From NCBI GenBank assembly GCA_902506565.1, contig LR732703.1, positions 3,578,256 through 3,642,255 on the forward strand: DNA of 64,000 nt, written 5' to 3'. Shown here piece after piece: positions 44,390-53,443 of the stretch. How positions within the stretch are numbered: the stretch's first letter is position 1; each line of letters starts with the position of its first letter. The notes under the pieces were generated by a model. That model was not told where the DNA came from, searched no databases, and worked only from the letters and a program-made list of their open reading frames with translations. The position numbers were made by a program, and so were the translations under genes. This stretch comes from Burkholderiales bacterium 8X (GTDB lineage: Bacteria > Pseudomonadota > Gammaproteobacteria > Burkholderiales > Burkholderiaceae_C).

Positions 44390-46615
44390 ATGGAAATGAA
44401 AGCACCCTCGGCGCCGAACCCGATCGACGACAACCGGCAAGGCCTGATCGGCAAGCCGGTCGACCGGGTCGATGGCCGCCTCAAGGTCACCGGCAAGGCG
44501 CCTTATGCCTACGAGGTCCAGGAAGGCAATCGTCCCGTCTACGGCTTCGTCGTCGAAGCCAGCATCGCGAAGGGAGCGGTGGCCGACATCGACACCTCCT
44601 TCGCCGAAAGCGCGCCGGGCGTGCTGCTGGTCTGGACCTACCGCAACGCCCCGCGGCAGGCCGAATGGGGACCGGTCGATGCCAAGGACCGCTACGCACG
44701 CTCGTCGCCGCAACTGGGCAATGCGCGCATTCGCCACTACGGCGAAGCCGTGGCCTACGTGGTGGCCGAAAGCTTCGAGCTGGCGCGTGCCGCGGCGCAG
44801 TCGGTTCGCATCCGCTATGCCGCCGAACCGGGCGAGTTCGTGCTGACCAAGGACAAGGCCACCAAGCCCGCCGAGACCGAAGAGAAGAAACCCGATTCAT
44901 CGCTCGGCAACTTCGAGCAGGCATTCGCCCAGGCACCGGTCAGCGTCGATGCGACCTACACCACGCCCTTCCATATCCACGCCCAGATGGAGCCGCACGC
45001 CACGCTCGCCTACTGGAAGGGCGGACGGGTCATCGTGCATTGCTCCTCGCAGCTGGTCGAGAGCGCGCAGAAGGCCGTTGCCGCCACCTTGCAGATCGCG
45101 CCCGACAAGGTCCGCATCGTGAGCCGCTACATCGGCGGCGGCTTCGGCGGCAAGCTGCCGGTGTACGCCGACGTGATGTTGTCCGCCATGGCATCGCGCC
45201 AGCTCAACCGACCGGTCAAGACGGCGCTCACGCGCCAGCAGATGTTCCACCTGACGACCCACCGGAGCGACACCATCCAGCGGGTGCGCCTGGGTGCCAC
45301 CAGCGACGGCAAGCTGACGGCGATCGGCCACGAGACCTGGTCGCATGCGGCGCGCTTCGACAACTTCTACGAGGCCGCCAGCACGCAGACCCGTTCGCTC
45401 TACGCCGCCCCGAATCGGATGACCGCGCACCGCATGGCGCATCTCGACCTGCCGATCTCGGATTCGACCCGTGCACCGGGCGAAGCGGTCGGCATGCTGG
45501 CCCTCGAAGGCGCGATGGACGAATTGGCCGAGAAGCTCAAGCTCGACCCGATCGAGCTTCGCATCCGGAACGAACCCACCATCGACCCCGAGAAGAACAT
45601 CCCCTACTCCACCCGCCAATTGGTGCAGTGCCTGAAGGAAGGCGCAGAGCGCTTCGGTTGGAGCCGTCGCAGCGCGGCGCCGGGCGGGCGGCGCGAAGGT
45701 CGCTGGCTGGTCGGCATGGGCATGGCCTCGGCCACCCGATCGAACTATCTCCGGCCGTCCAAGTGCACTGTGACGCTGGACCGCAACGGCGTCCTGACCG
45801 TCCACATGGCGATGACCGACATCGGCACCGGCAGCTACACCATCTTCACGCAGATCGCGGCCGAGATGATGGGCTTGCCGATCGACCGGGTCCGCATGGA
45901 CCTCGGCGACAGCGACATGCCCGAGACCCCGGGCTCGGGTGGATCGTTCGGCGCCGCGAGCGCCGGCTCCGGCCTATTCGACGCCTGCAACAACCTGCGC
46001 GAGAAGATCGCTCGCCGGCTCGGCGCAGGCGCCGCCGACGCCACCTTTGCGAATGGCCGGGTGAGTGTCGGCAATCGGTCGGAGCTGCTCGGCACCGTCG
46101 CCGGTGCCATCGGCTTGAGCGCCGATGGCGAGATCAAGCCGGGCGACATGATGAAGAAGTTCTCGCAGCAGGCGTATGGCGCCTTCTTTTCCGAAGTCGC
46201 GGTCGACGCCGATACCGGCGAGATCCGGCTTCGGCGCATGCTCGGCGTCTTTGCCGCCGGCCGCATCCTGAACCAGAAGACCGCAACCAGCCAGGCGACC
46301 GGCGCCATGATCTGGGGCGTGGGCTCGGCGTTGCACGAAGACGCGATCGTCGACCCGCGCTACGGCTACTTCGTGAACCACGACCTGGCCGAATACCACG
46401 TACCGGCCCATGCCGACATCCCGGCGGTCGAGGCCTACTTTCTTCCGGAGGTGGACGACAAGGCCAACCCGCTCAAGATCAAGGGCGTGGGCGAGCTCGG
46501 CATTTGCGGCGCGGGCGCATCGATCGCCAATGCGGTCTACAACGCCTGCGGGGTGCGGATACGCGACTACCCGCTCACGCTCGACAAGGTGCTGGCCGGC
46601 CTGGAGCGCCCCTGA
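44390..46615 (+). CDS. paoC: Aldehyde oxidoreductase molybdopterin-binding subunit (PaoC-like)
   Basis: A 741-residue catalytic subunit carrying the molybdenum cofactor. Features: PVDRVDGRLKVTGKAPYAYE at the start, PFHIHAQMEPHATLAYW, GGGFGGKLPVYADVM, TDIGTGSYTIFTQIAAEMMG, and near the C-terminus IKGVGELGICGAGASIANAV holding the catalytic Glu. PaoABC oxidises aromatic and other aldehydes to acids in the periplasm, plausibly of use in an organism degrading lignin-derived aromatics. No PaoD/XdhC-type maturation gene is adjacent. GAAGGAG precedes the ATG. Confidence 0.92.
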   Translation: MEMKAPSAPNPIDDNRQGLIGKPVDRVDGRLKVTGKAPYAYEVQEGNRPVYGFVVEASIAKGAVADIDTSFAESAPGVLLVWTYRNAPRQAEWGPVDAKDRYARSSPQLGNARIRHYGEAVAYVVAESFELARAAAQSVRIRYAAEPGEFVLTKDKATKPAETEEKKPDSSLGNFEQAFAQAPVSVDATYTTPFHIHAQMEPHATLAYWKGGRVIVHCSSQLVESAQKAVAATLQIAPDKVRIVSRYIGGGFGGKLPVYADVMLSAMASRQLNRPVKTALTRQQMFHLTTHRSDTIQRVRLGATSDGKLTAIGHETWSHAARFDNFYEAASTQTRSLYAAPNRMTAHRMAHLDLPISDSTRAPGEAVGMLALEGAMDELAEKLKLDPIELRIRNEPTIDPEKNIPYSTRQLVQCLKEGAERFGWSRRSAAPGGRREGRWLVGMGMASATRSNYLRPSKCTVTLDRNGVLTVHMAMTDIGTGSYTIFTQIAAEMMGLPIDRVRMDLGDSDMPETPGSGGSFGAASAGSGLFDACNNLREKIARRLGAGAADATFANGRVSVGNRSELLGTVAGAIGLSADGEIKPGDMMKKFSQQAYGAFFSEVAVDADTGEIRLRRMLGVFAAGRILNQKTATSQATGAMIWGVGSALHEDAIVDPRYGYFVNHDLAEYHVPAHADIPAVEAYFLPEVDDKANPLKIKGVGELGICGAGASIANAVYNACGVRIRDYPLTLDKVLAGLERP

Positions 46616-46639
46616 TGCTCGCGGCGCTGGCCGCGGGCC

Positions 46640-47731
46640 TCAGGAACTGAACAGGAAGTTCATGACGTCGCCATCCTTGACGACGTACTCCTTGCCCTCG
46701 GCCCGCATCTTCCCGGCTTCCTTCGCGCCGTGCTCGCCCTTGAAGGCGATGTAGTCGTCGAAGCCGATGGTCTGCGCGCGGATGTAGCCCTTCTCGAAGT
46801 CGGTATGGATCACACCGGCAGCCTGCGGGCCGGTATCACCGATGTGGATGGTCCAGGCGCGCACTTCCTTGACGCCCGCCGTGAAGTAGGTCTGCAGGCC
46901 CAGCAGCGAATAGGCCGCGCGGATCAGGCGATCGAGGCCGGGTTCGGCCTGGCCGATCTCAGCGAGGAACATCGCCTTGTCCTCGTCGTCCATGTCGGCC
47001 AGCTCGGCCTCGATCTTGGCGCAGATCGCAACCACCGGCGCGTTCTGCTTGGCGGCATATTCGCGCAGCCGATCGAGGAAGGGGTTGTTCTCGAAGCCGT
47101 CTTCGGAGACGTTGCCGACGAACATCGCCGGCTTGGCGGTGATCAGCGAAAACTGCTTGATGAGCGGCTTGTCTTCCTTGCTGAACTCGAGCGCACGCAC
47201 CGGCTGGTTCTCGTTGAGGGCGGCCTGGCATCGCTCGAGCAACGCGACCAGCTTGGCGGCTTCCTTGTCGCCGGAGCGCGCGGTCTTGGTGTGTCGGTGC
47301 AGCGCCTTCTCGACTGTCGAAAGGTCGGCCAGGCAGAGCTCGGTCTGGATCACCTCGATGTCGGAGATCGGGTCCACCTTGCCCGCGACATGGATCACGT
47401 TCGGGTCTTCGAAGCAGCGCACCACGTTCACGATGGCATCGGTTTCGCGGATGTGCGCGAGGAACTGGTTGCCGAGGCCTTCGCCGGTGCTCGCGCCGGC
47501 CACCAGGCCGGCGATGTCGACGAATTCGACGATCGCCGGCACCACGCGTTCGGGCTTGACGATCTCGCTCAGCTTTGCCAATCGCGGGTCGGGTACCTCC
47601 ACCACGCCGACGTTCGGCTCGATGGTGCAGAACGGATAGTTCTCGGCCGCGATGCCAGCCTTGGTCAGCGCATTGAAGAGGGTGGACTTGCCGACGTTGG
47701 GCAGGCCGACGATGCCGCACTGGAGACTCAT
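46640..47731 (-). CDS. ychF: Redox-regulated ATPase/GTPase YchF (OBG family)
   Basis: A 363-residue P-loop NTPase binding ribosomes. G1 GLPNVGKS (9-16), the switch region [38 protein letters not shown] and the C-terminal TGS-like domain with [13 protein letters not shown] and [14 protein letters not shown]. Complete and typical. Convergent with paoC, 24 bases apart. The 109 bases between its start and the MOSC gene's end hold no evident gene. Confidence 0.96.
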   Translation of the reverse strand: MSLQCGIVGLPNVGKSTLFNALTKAGIAAENYPFCTIEPNVGVVEVPDPRLAKLSEIVKPERVVPAIVEFVDIAGLVAGASTGEGLGNQFLAHIRETDAIVNVVRCFEDPNVIHVAGKVDPISDIEVIQTELCLADLSTVEKALHRHTKTARSGDKEAAKLVALLERCQAALNENQPVRALEFSKEDKPLIKQFSLITAKPAMFVGNVSEDGFENNPFLDRLREYAAKQNAPVVAICAKIEAELADMDDEDKAMFLAEIGQAEPGLDRLIRAAYSLLGLQTYFTAGVKEVRAWTIHIGDTGPQAAGVIHTDFEKGYIRAQTIGFDDYIAFKGEHGAKEAGKMRAEGKEYVVKDGDVMNFLFSS

Positions 47732-47840
47732 GGCGGGGACTTTCGGATAGCTTTGGGGAAGCCGGGATTTTAGGCGCGCACCATCTGGGCCGCAGCGGCG
47801 CCGCCCAGCCTCCTCGGCGCGGCTTTAGTGACGCGTGCGT

Positions 47841-48722
47841 TCAGTCGAAGCGAAGGTTGGCCTGGACCCGCTGGCCGCGGCGCAGCAACTGGTCGACACC
47901 CTGCAGCACGATGGTGTTGACGCCGAAGGTGATGGCGCCATCCAGCCGGGCGTCCGCCCGATAGCTCTGCAGCGCCGCGCCCACCGCCGTGCCGCGCTCG
48001 CCGGTCGCGGGGTCGACATCCGGGATCGGGCAACGCTTGCAGGGCTTGACGTTGCGCAGCCGTGCCTCGCCCTCGCCGGTTGCAATGTGCAGCAGCTCGA
48101 CCCGATCCTCGTCATGGGCCTCGATGCCGGCCAGCACCAGGTTCGGCCGGAACCGCTCCATGCCGACCGCAGCGTGCCCCGCAGCCTCCAACCGCAGATT
48201 GAGTTCGGCCAATGAAGCCTCGCTGGCGACCAGCACCGGAAAGCCGTCCGCGAACTGGTTCGGCGCCTCGATGCCGCCGGTCCACTTCATGCTCGAGAGC
48301 CGCTGGAACTCCGGATCGAAGCGCACCATGCGCAGCCGCTTCGCGCTGCTTCCCGGCTGCAGGAAATCGCTGAACCACTGCGCGGCGATGTCGCCCATGT
48401 CGAAGGCCTCGACCACGTCGTCCCAGATGCGAACCCGCATCGGCTGCTCGACCCGGTCGAAGGCGATGTGCAGCGCCAGCATGCCGGGGGCGCGAAGCAC
48501 CATTTCGGAATGCTTCATCTGCGGCCGGATCAGCGCCATGCGGGGCAACTCGCGCTGGGTGAGATAGCTGCCGTCGGCGTCGACCACCATCCAGGCGCGG
48601 TCGAACTCGAAGCCGGTCTCGGTCAGCAGCACGTCGGGCAGTTCGACCCCGGCACAGGATTTCACCGGGTAGATGAAGAGGCGCGAAATGGTGGCTTGCA
48701 GGTCGAATGCGGAAGATGACAC
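47841..48722 (-). CDS. MOSC domain protein (YcbX-like)
   Basis: A 293-residue protein with an N-terminal beta-barrel domain (ISRLFIYPVKSCAGVEL, GFEFDRAWMVVDADGSYLTQRE) and a MOSC domain ending in RPNLVLAG, LRNVKPCKRCPIPDVDPATGE with the conserved Cys, and FGVNTIVLQG. Relatives reduce N-hydroxylated compounds using the molybdenum cofactor. The best start is GTG at 48722 (MSSSAFDLQATISRL), as no ATG precedes the conserved start. Divergent from the UbiH-like gene. It lies near the molybdenum PaoABC genes, which may be coincidence. Confidence 0.9.
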   Translation of the reverse strand: MSSSAFDLQATISRLFIYPVKSCAGVELPDVLLTETGFEFDRAWMVVDADGSYLTQRELPRMALIRPQMKHSEMVLRAPGMLALHIAFDRVEQPMRVRIWDDVVEAFDMGDIAAQWFSDFLQPGSSAKRLRMVRFDPEFQRLSSMKWTGGIEAPNQFADGFPVLVASEASLAELNLRLEAAGHAAVGMERFRPNLVLAGIEAHDEDRVELLHIATGEGEARLRNVKPCKRCPIPDVDPATGERGTAVGAALQSYRADARLDGAITFGVNTIVLQGVDQLLRRGQRVQANLRFD

Positions 48723-48797
48723 GGACGGGTCCTCGGTCTGGAGCGGCGATTCTCCCCTACGGGCGGTGACGCGAAAGGCTGCTCCTACAATGCCGCG

Positions 48798-49907
48798 ATG
48801 GCTCTTCCACCCGAGGTTTGCATCCGCGGCGCCGGTGTCGTCGGACGCACGCTCGCCCTGCTTTTGGCACGCGAACGCGTGCGGGTGGCGCTGGTCGCAC
48901 CGGCTGCCGCAGCGGGCCCTCAGGACGTTCGCGCCTATGCCCTCAATGCCGCTTCCAAAAGCCTGCTCGAGTCGCTTCGAGGCTGGCCCGACCCGGTCAA
49001 TGCCACGCCGGTCGCAGCGATGCAAGTGCACGGCGACGAAGGCGGCGAGGTCCGCTTCGATGCCGCTCGCCAGAAGGTCGACGCCCTGGCCTGGATCGTC
49101 GATGTTCCCGCGCTCGAGCGCCAGCTGAGCGATGCGGTCCGCTTCCAGTCGCGCATCGAGGTGGTCGCCGAACCGGTTGCAGCCCCGCTCACGGTGATCT
49201 GCGAAGGACGCGCCAGCGTCACCCGCGATTCGCTGCCGGTCGAATACGAAGTCACCCGATATTCCCAGGTCGCGATCGCCGCGCGGCTGGTCGCCGAGAA
49301 GCCGCATGAAGGCATCGCTCGCCAGTGGTTCAACGACAAGGGCGAAGTGCTTGCGTTGCTGCCGCTCGCCGGCCAGGGCCTGGCGCTGGTCTGGTCGGTC
49401 GACCAGCTGAGGGCGCCGAGCCTGATGGCCCTGGGCGCTGCCGAATTCGATGCTGCCCTGCGCGAAGCCACTCAGGAAGCGCTCGGCAACCTCACGCTGT
49501 CGAGCGAACGGGCGAGCTGGCCGCTGCAGCGCGCCACTGCACGCCGCTGGGTTGGCCGCTTCGAAGACGGCGGGGCCTGGGCCTTGGCTGGCGATGCGGC
49601 CCACACCATCCATCCACTGGCCGGCCAAGGCCTGAATCTCGGCCTGGCCGATGCGGCCTCGCTCGCCGGCGTGCTCAAGGATCGTGACTACTGGCGCAGC
49701 GTCGGCGACCCGCGGCTCCTTCGAAGCTACGAGCGGGCGCGCCGCTCCGACGTGCTCTCGATGAGCCTGGCCACCGACGGCCTCCAGCAGCTTTTCGCAC
49801 ACAGCACCGACCCGCTGCCGGCCTTGCGCAATTGGGGCATGCGAGGCTTCGACCGAAGCTTCTTCGTCAAGAACTGGATCGCCCGACAGGCCATGGGGCT
49901 TCGATGA
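48798..49907 (+). CDS. UbiH/UbiF-family FAD-dependent hydroxylase
   Basis: A 369-residue flavin monooxygenase. FAD-binding GAGVVGRTLALLLARE at the N-terminus; the second FAD motif GDAAHTIHPLAGQGLNLGLADAASL is near-identical to the UbiH family signature. It probably hydroxylates the ubiquinone ring, but which position cannot be decided. The substrate half is shortened relative to classical members. dsbC starts 18 bases later on the same strand. Confidence 0.88.
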   Translation: MALPPEVCIRGAGVVGRTLALLLARERVRVALVAPAAAAGPQDVRAYALNAASKSLLESLRGWPDPVNATPVAAMQVHGDEGGEVRFDAARQKVDALAWIVDVPALERQLSDAVRFQSRIEVVAEPVAAPLTVICEGRASVTRDSLPVEYEVTRYSQVAIAARLVAEKPHEGIARQWFNDKGEVLALLPLAGQGLALVWSVDQLRAPSLMALGAAEFDAALREATQEALGNLTLSSERASWPLQRATARRWVGRFEDGGAWALAGDAAHTIHPLAGQGLNLGLADAASLAGVLKDRDYWRSVGDPRLLRSYERARRSDVLSMSLATDGLQQLFAHSTDPLPALRNWGMRGFDRSFFVKNWIARQAMGLR

Positions 49908-49925
49908 ACCAAGGGAGTTAGCAAG

Positions 49926-50672
49926 ATGAAAAAACATTCGATTCACCGCGCGCGACGAGCGCTGGCAGGCGGCGCCATTGCCGTTGCAAGCCTCGGCGCG
50001 ATGCTCGGCACGGTTGCACGAGCCGGCGAAGCCGAGATCCGGCAGAACCTCGCGGCCCGGTTGCCGCAGTTCGCCAAGATCGACGAGGTGGCCAAGTCGC
50101 CGATGCCAGGCCTCTACGAGGTGCGGGTCAACGGCTTCGACATCTTCTACACCGACGAGCAGGGCAACTATCTCCTGCACGGCAACCTGATCGACGTGAA
50201 GGCCAAGCGCAACCTGACCGAGGAGCGGGTCGAGAAGCTCAGCGAGGTCGCCTTCGACAAGCTGCCGATCAAGGACGCCTTCAAGATCGTGCGCGGCAAC
50301 GGCAAGCGCAAGCTCGCGGTGTTCGAAGACCCCAACTGCGGCTACTGCAAGCAATTCGAGCGCGACCTCACCAAGGTCGACAACGTCACCATCTATCTCT
50401 TCCTCTACCCGGTGCTCGGGCCGGACTCGGTCGTCAAGTCGAAGAACATCTGGTGCGCCAAGGACAAGGGCCGCGCCTGGAGCGACTGGATGACCCGCGG
50501 CGTGACACCCGAAGCCGCCGAGTGCGACACCGCCGCAGTCACCCGCAACCGCGAGTTCGGCCAGAAGTACAACATCACCGGCACGCCCACGCTGATCTTC
50601 AGCAACGGCACCCGCACGCCCGGCGCCATTCCGGCCGAGCAGGTCGAAAAGCAGCTGGCCGCGCTGAACTGA
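49926..50672 (+). CDS. dsbC: Thiol:disulfide interchange protein DsbC
   Basis: A 248-residue periplasmic disulfide isomerase. The signal peptide ends around residue 33 (GTVARAGEAE). The dimerisation domain has GLYEVRVNGFDIFYTDEQGNYLLHGNLIDV. The thioredoxin domain carries the active site FEDPNCGYCKQFE (CGYC) and the cis-Pro loop TGTPTLIFSNG. Good start site (AGGGAGTTAGCAAG before the ATG). Followed at 1 base by the M61 peptidase gene. Confidence 0.95.
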   Translation: MKKHSIHRARRALAGGAIAVASLGAMLGTVARAGEAEIRQNLAARLPQFAKIDEVAKSPMPGLYEVRVNGFDIFYTDEQGNYLLHGNLIDVKAKRNLTEERVEKLSEVAFDKLPIKDAFKIVRGNGKRKLAVFEDPNCGYCKQFERDLTKVDNVTIYLFLYPVLGPDSVVKSKNIWCAKDKGRAWSDWMTRGVTPEAAECDTAAVTRNREFGQKYNITGTPTLIFSNGTRTPGAIPAEQVEKQLAALN

Positions 50673-50673
50673 C

Positions 50674-52467
50674 GTGACCGGGGCCGGCCTGCACTACCGC
50701 GTCGAGTGCGCGGACACCCATGCGCACTTGTTTGCGGTCACGCTCACCATCGACCGGCCCGCGGCGTTGCAGCGCGTTTCGTTGCCTGTCTGGATCCCGG
50801 GCAGCTACCTGGTGCGCGAGTTCTCGAAGAACCTGCAAGACCTCGGCGGCTCGCAGGGCCGGCGCAAGCTGGTCGCGACCCAGCTCGACAAGTGCACCTG
50901 GGAATTCGCCTGCAACCCGGACAAGCCGCTGGTGCTGCGTTGGCAAGTGTGTGCCTACGACCACTCGGTTCGAACCGCCTGGCTCGACGCGGACCGCGGC
51001 TTCTTCAACGGCACCAGCCTCTTTCTGCAGGTCGACGGGCAGGCCGATTCGCCCCATCGGATCGAAGTCGTTGCACCGGCCGCCGGCGCAGAGGCGGCGC
51101 GATGGTCCTGCGCCACGGCGCTGCGGCCACAGAAGGTCGACCGGCGCGGCTTCGGCAGCTACCTGGCCGCGAACTACGACGAGCTGGCCGACAGCCCGTT
51201 CGAACTCGGCGCCTTCTGGAGCGCGGACTTCGAGGTGTGCGGGGTGCCACATCGCTTCGTGGTGGCAGGCGCACCGGCTTCGTTCGACGGTGCCCGCCTG
51301 GTCGCGGACACGCAGGCGATCTGCGAGACGCAGATGCGCTTCTGGCACGGCGAACGGGTCGGCAAGCGCGGCGGCGCGAAACCTCCGCACGATCGATACG
51401 TGTTCATGCTGAACGCGGTCGACGACGGCTACGGCGGGTTGGAACACCGGCATTCCACGGCGCTCATCTGCACGCGTCGCGACCTGCCGCAGCTGGCCGC
51501 CAAGAAGCAGCCCGAGGGCTACGTCACGCTGCTGGGCCTGATCAGCCACGAATACTTCCACACCTGGAACGTCAAGCGCATGCGGCCGTCGGAGTTCGAG
51601 CGCTACGACTACGGCCGCGAGAACTACACCCGGATGCTGTGGTTCTTCGAGGGCTTCACCAGCTACTACGACGACCTGCTGCTGCGGCGTGCCGGCCGGG
51701 TCGACGACGCGGGCTACCTCCGGCTCTTGAACAAGACCGTCAACCAGGTCTTGCAGGCGCCGGGTCGTCATGTGCAGTCGGTGGCCGAGGCGAGCTACGA
51801 CGCCTGGGTCAAGTACTACCGGCAGGACGAGCAGACCCCCAACACCACGATCAGCTACTACACCAAGGGCGCACTGGTCGCGCTGTGCCTCGACCTCACG
51901 CTGCGGCACGAAGACCAGGGCTCGCTCGACGACGTGATGCGCCTGCTCTGGACAACCGGCGCCGGCGGCCCGATCAGCGAAGCGGACGTGGCGTCGGCGC
52001 TCGAGCAGGTGGGCGGCCGTTCGTTCGCGGGCGAGATCGCGAGCTGGGTTCACTCGACCGACGAGCTGCCGCTTTCGGACGTGCTGCGGGCCCACGGCGT
52101 CGCGACGCTGGACGAACCCGCGCAACGTGCCCAGGCACTGGGCCTGCGGGTCGCCGAAGCGAACGGCAGCGTGCAGGTCAAGATGGTGCTGCGCGGCGGT
52201 GCAGCCGAACGCGCAGGCTTCTCGGCCAACGACGAATGGCTCGGCATCGAGCTGCCTGCCGCGAGGGGCCGGGCGGCGCAGGCCTGGCGCATCACCAAGC
52301 TGGACGACCTGTCGCTGTATCTCGGCCCCGCGGGCAAGTGCACCGCGCTGGTCGCTCGCGATCGCCGCCTGCTTCGACTCCCACTGGCCGTGCCGGCGTC
52401 GGAAACCACCTGGCGCCTCTTTGCGCACGATGCCGCCGCGCTCAAGCGCTGGATGGAAGCCGGCTAG
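50674..52467 (+). CDS. M61-family metallopeptidase with PDZ domain
   Basis: A 597-residue glycyl-aminopeptidase-like protein. N-terminal beta domain (HLFAVTLTIDRPA, LPVWIPGSYLVREFSKNLQ), then a gluzincin catalytic domain with zinc-binding HEYFH in GLISHEYFHTWNVKRMRP and the downstream Glu in WFFEGFTSYYDDLLLRRAG. A C-terminal PDZ-like domain (about 480-560) follows. No signal peptide, so it is probably cytoplasmic. GTG start one base after the dsbC stop. Confidence 0.92.
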   Translation: MTGAGLHYRVECADTHAHLFAVTLTIDRPAALQRVSLPVWIPGSYLVREFSKNLQDLGGSQGRRKLVATQLDKCTWEFACNPDKPLVLRWQVCAYDHSVRTAWLDADRGFFNGTSLFLQVDGQADSPHRIEVVAPAAGAEAARWSCATALRPQKVDRRGFGSYLAANYDELADSPFELGAFWSADFEVCGVPHRFVVAGAPASFDGARLVADTQAICETQMRFWHGERVGKRGGAKPPHDRYVFMLNAVDDGYGGLEHRHSTALICTRRDLPQLAAKKQPEGYVTLLGLISHEYFHTWNVKRMRPSEFERYDYGRENYTRMLWFFEGFTSYYDDLLLRRAGRVDDAGYLRLLNKTVNQVLQAPGRHVQSVAEASYDAWVKYYRQDEQTPNTTISYYTKGALVALCLDLTLRHEDQGSLDDVMRLLWTTGAGGPISEADVASALEQVGGRSFAGEIASWVHSTDELPLSDVLRAHGVATLDEPAQRAQALGLRVAEANGSVQVKMVLRGGAAERAGFSANDEWLGIELPAARGRAAQAWRITKLDDLSLYLGPAGKCTALVARDRRLLRLPLAVPASETTWRLFAHDAAALKRWMEAG

Positions 52468-52571
52468 CGCAGCGGGATCGACCTGAGCGCCGCAGTCCTT
52501 GCACCTTGCCTGACCTCGCCTTGCCTCGCCCCGCTTTCACAACCCAACCTTGTTCGTTCCCAGGAGACACC

Positions 52572-53357
52572 ATGACCCCGAGTTACGCCAACATCCAGGT
52601 TCGCATCGAGTCCGAGAAGGTCGGCATCGTGACGCTCGATCGTCCCAAGGCCCTCAACGCTTTGAACGATGAACTGATGACCGAGCTCGGCGCAGCGCTC
52701 AAGGCGTTCGACGCCGACGACGCGATCGGCTGCATCGTGCTCACCGGCAGCGAGAAGGCCTTCGCCGCCGGTGCCGACATCGGCGCCATGGCGACCTACA
52801 CCTTCGCCGATGTCTACAAGGGCGACTACATCACCCGCAACTGGGAAACCATCCGCAGCATCAGGAAACCGGTGATCGCCGCCGTCAGCGGCTATGCGCT
52901 CGGCGGCGGCTGCGAGCTCGCGATGATGTGCGACTTCATCATCGCCGCGGACAATGCCCGGTTCGGCCAGCCCGAGATCAAGTTGGGCGTGATTCCGGGT
53001 GCCGGCGGCACGCAGCGGCTGCCCAGGGCGGTCGGCAAGGCCAAGGCCATGGACATGGCGCTCACCGCCCGCATGATGAAGGCCGACGAAGCCGAGCGGG
53101 CCGGGCTGGTCAGCCGCGTCGTACCCTTCGACAAGATGATGGAAGAGGCGATCGAGGCCGCGCTGGTCATCGCCAACTTCTCGCGCGTCGCGGTGATGGC
53201 GGCCAAGGAATCGGTGAATCGCGCCTTCGAAAGCGGACTGGCCGACGGCGTGATGTTCGAGCGCCGGCTGTTCCATGCGTTGTTCGCGACCAGCGACCAG
53301 AAGGAAGGCATGGATGCCTTCGTCAACAAGCGGCCGGCCGCGTTCAAGCACGAGTGA
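52572..53357 (+). CDS. Enoyl-CoA hydratase
   Basis: A 261-residue crotonase with both catalytic glutamates: Glu115 in GYALGGGCELAMMCDF and Glu135 in FGQPEIKLGVIPGAGGTQRL. The oxyanion-hole segment is KAFAAGADIGAM. Hydrates trans-2-enoyl-CoA in beta-oxidation. AGGAG lies before the ATG. Monocistronic in appearance, 104 bases after the peptidase gene. Confidence 0.94.
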   Translation: MTPSYANIQVRIESEKVGIVTLDRPKALNALNDELMTELGAALKAFDADDAIGCIVLTGSEKAFAAGADIGAMATYTFADVYKGDYITRNWETIRSIRKPVIAAVSGYALGGGCELAMMCDFIIAADNARFGQPEIKLGVIPGAGGTQRLPRAVGKAKAMDMALTARMMKADEAERAGLVSRVVPFDKMMEEAIEAALVIANFSRVAVMAAKESVNRAFESGLADGVMFERRLFHALFATSDQKEGMDAFVNKRPAAFKHE

Positions 53358-53371
53358 AGCGGGAAAGCCCA

Positions 53372-53436
53372 CCAGCCGGCTCGTGGCCGGCAGCTCCCCG
53401 GCTGGCATCTCGTAGCTCGTAGCTCGTCGCTCGCGA
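53372..53436. repeat. Hairpin and 7-base tandem repeat after the enoyl-CoA hydratase gene
   Basis: CCAGCCGG (53372-53379) pairs with CCGGCTGG (53398-53405) around an 18-base loop. It is followed by CTCGTAG, CTCGTAG, CTCGTCG, CTCGCGA in tandem (53409-53436). No T tract is present. It lies between convergent genes and may act as a weak terminator. Confidence 0.6.
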
Positions 53437-53443
53437 GAGGAAG

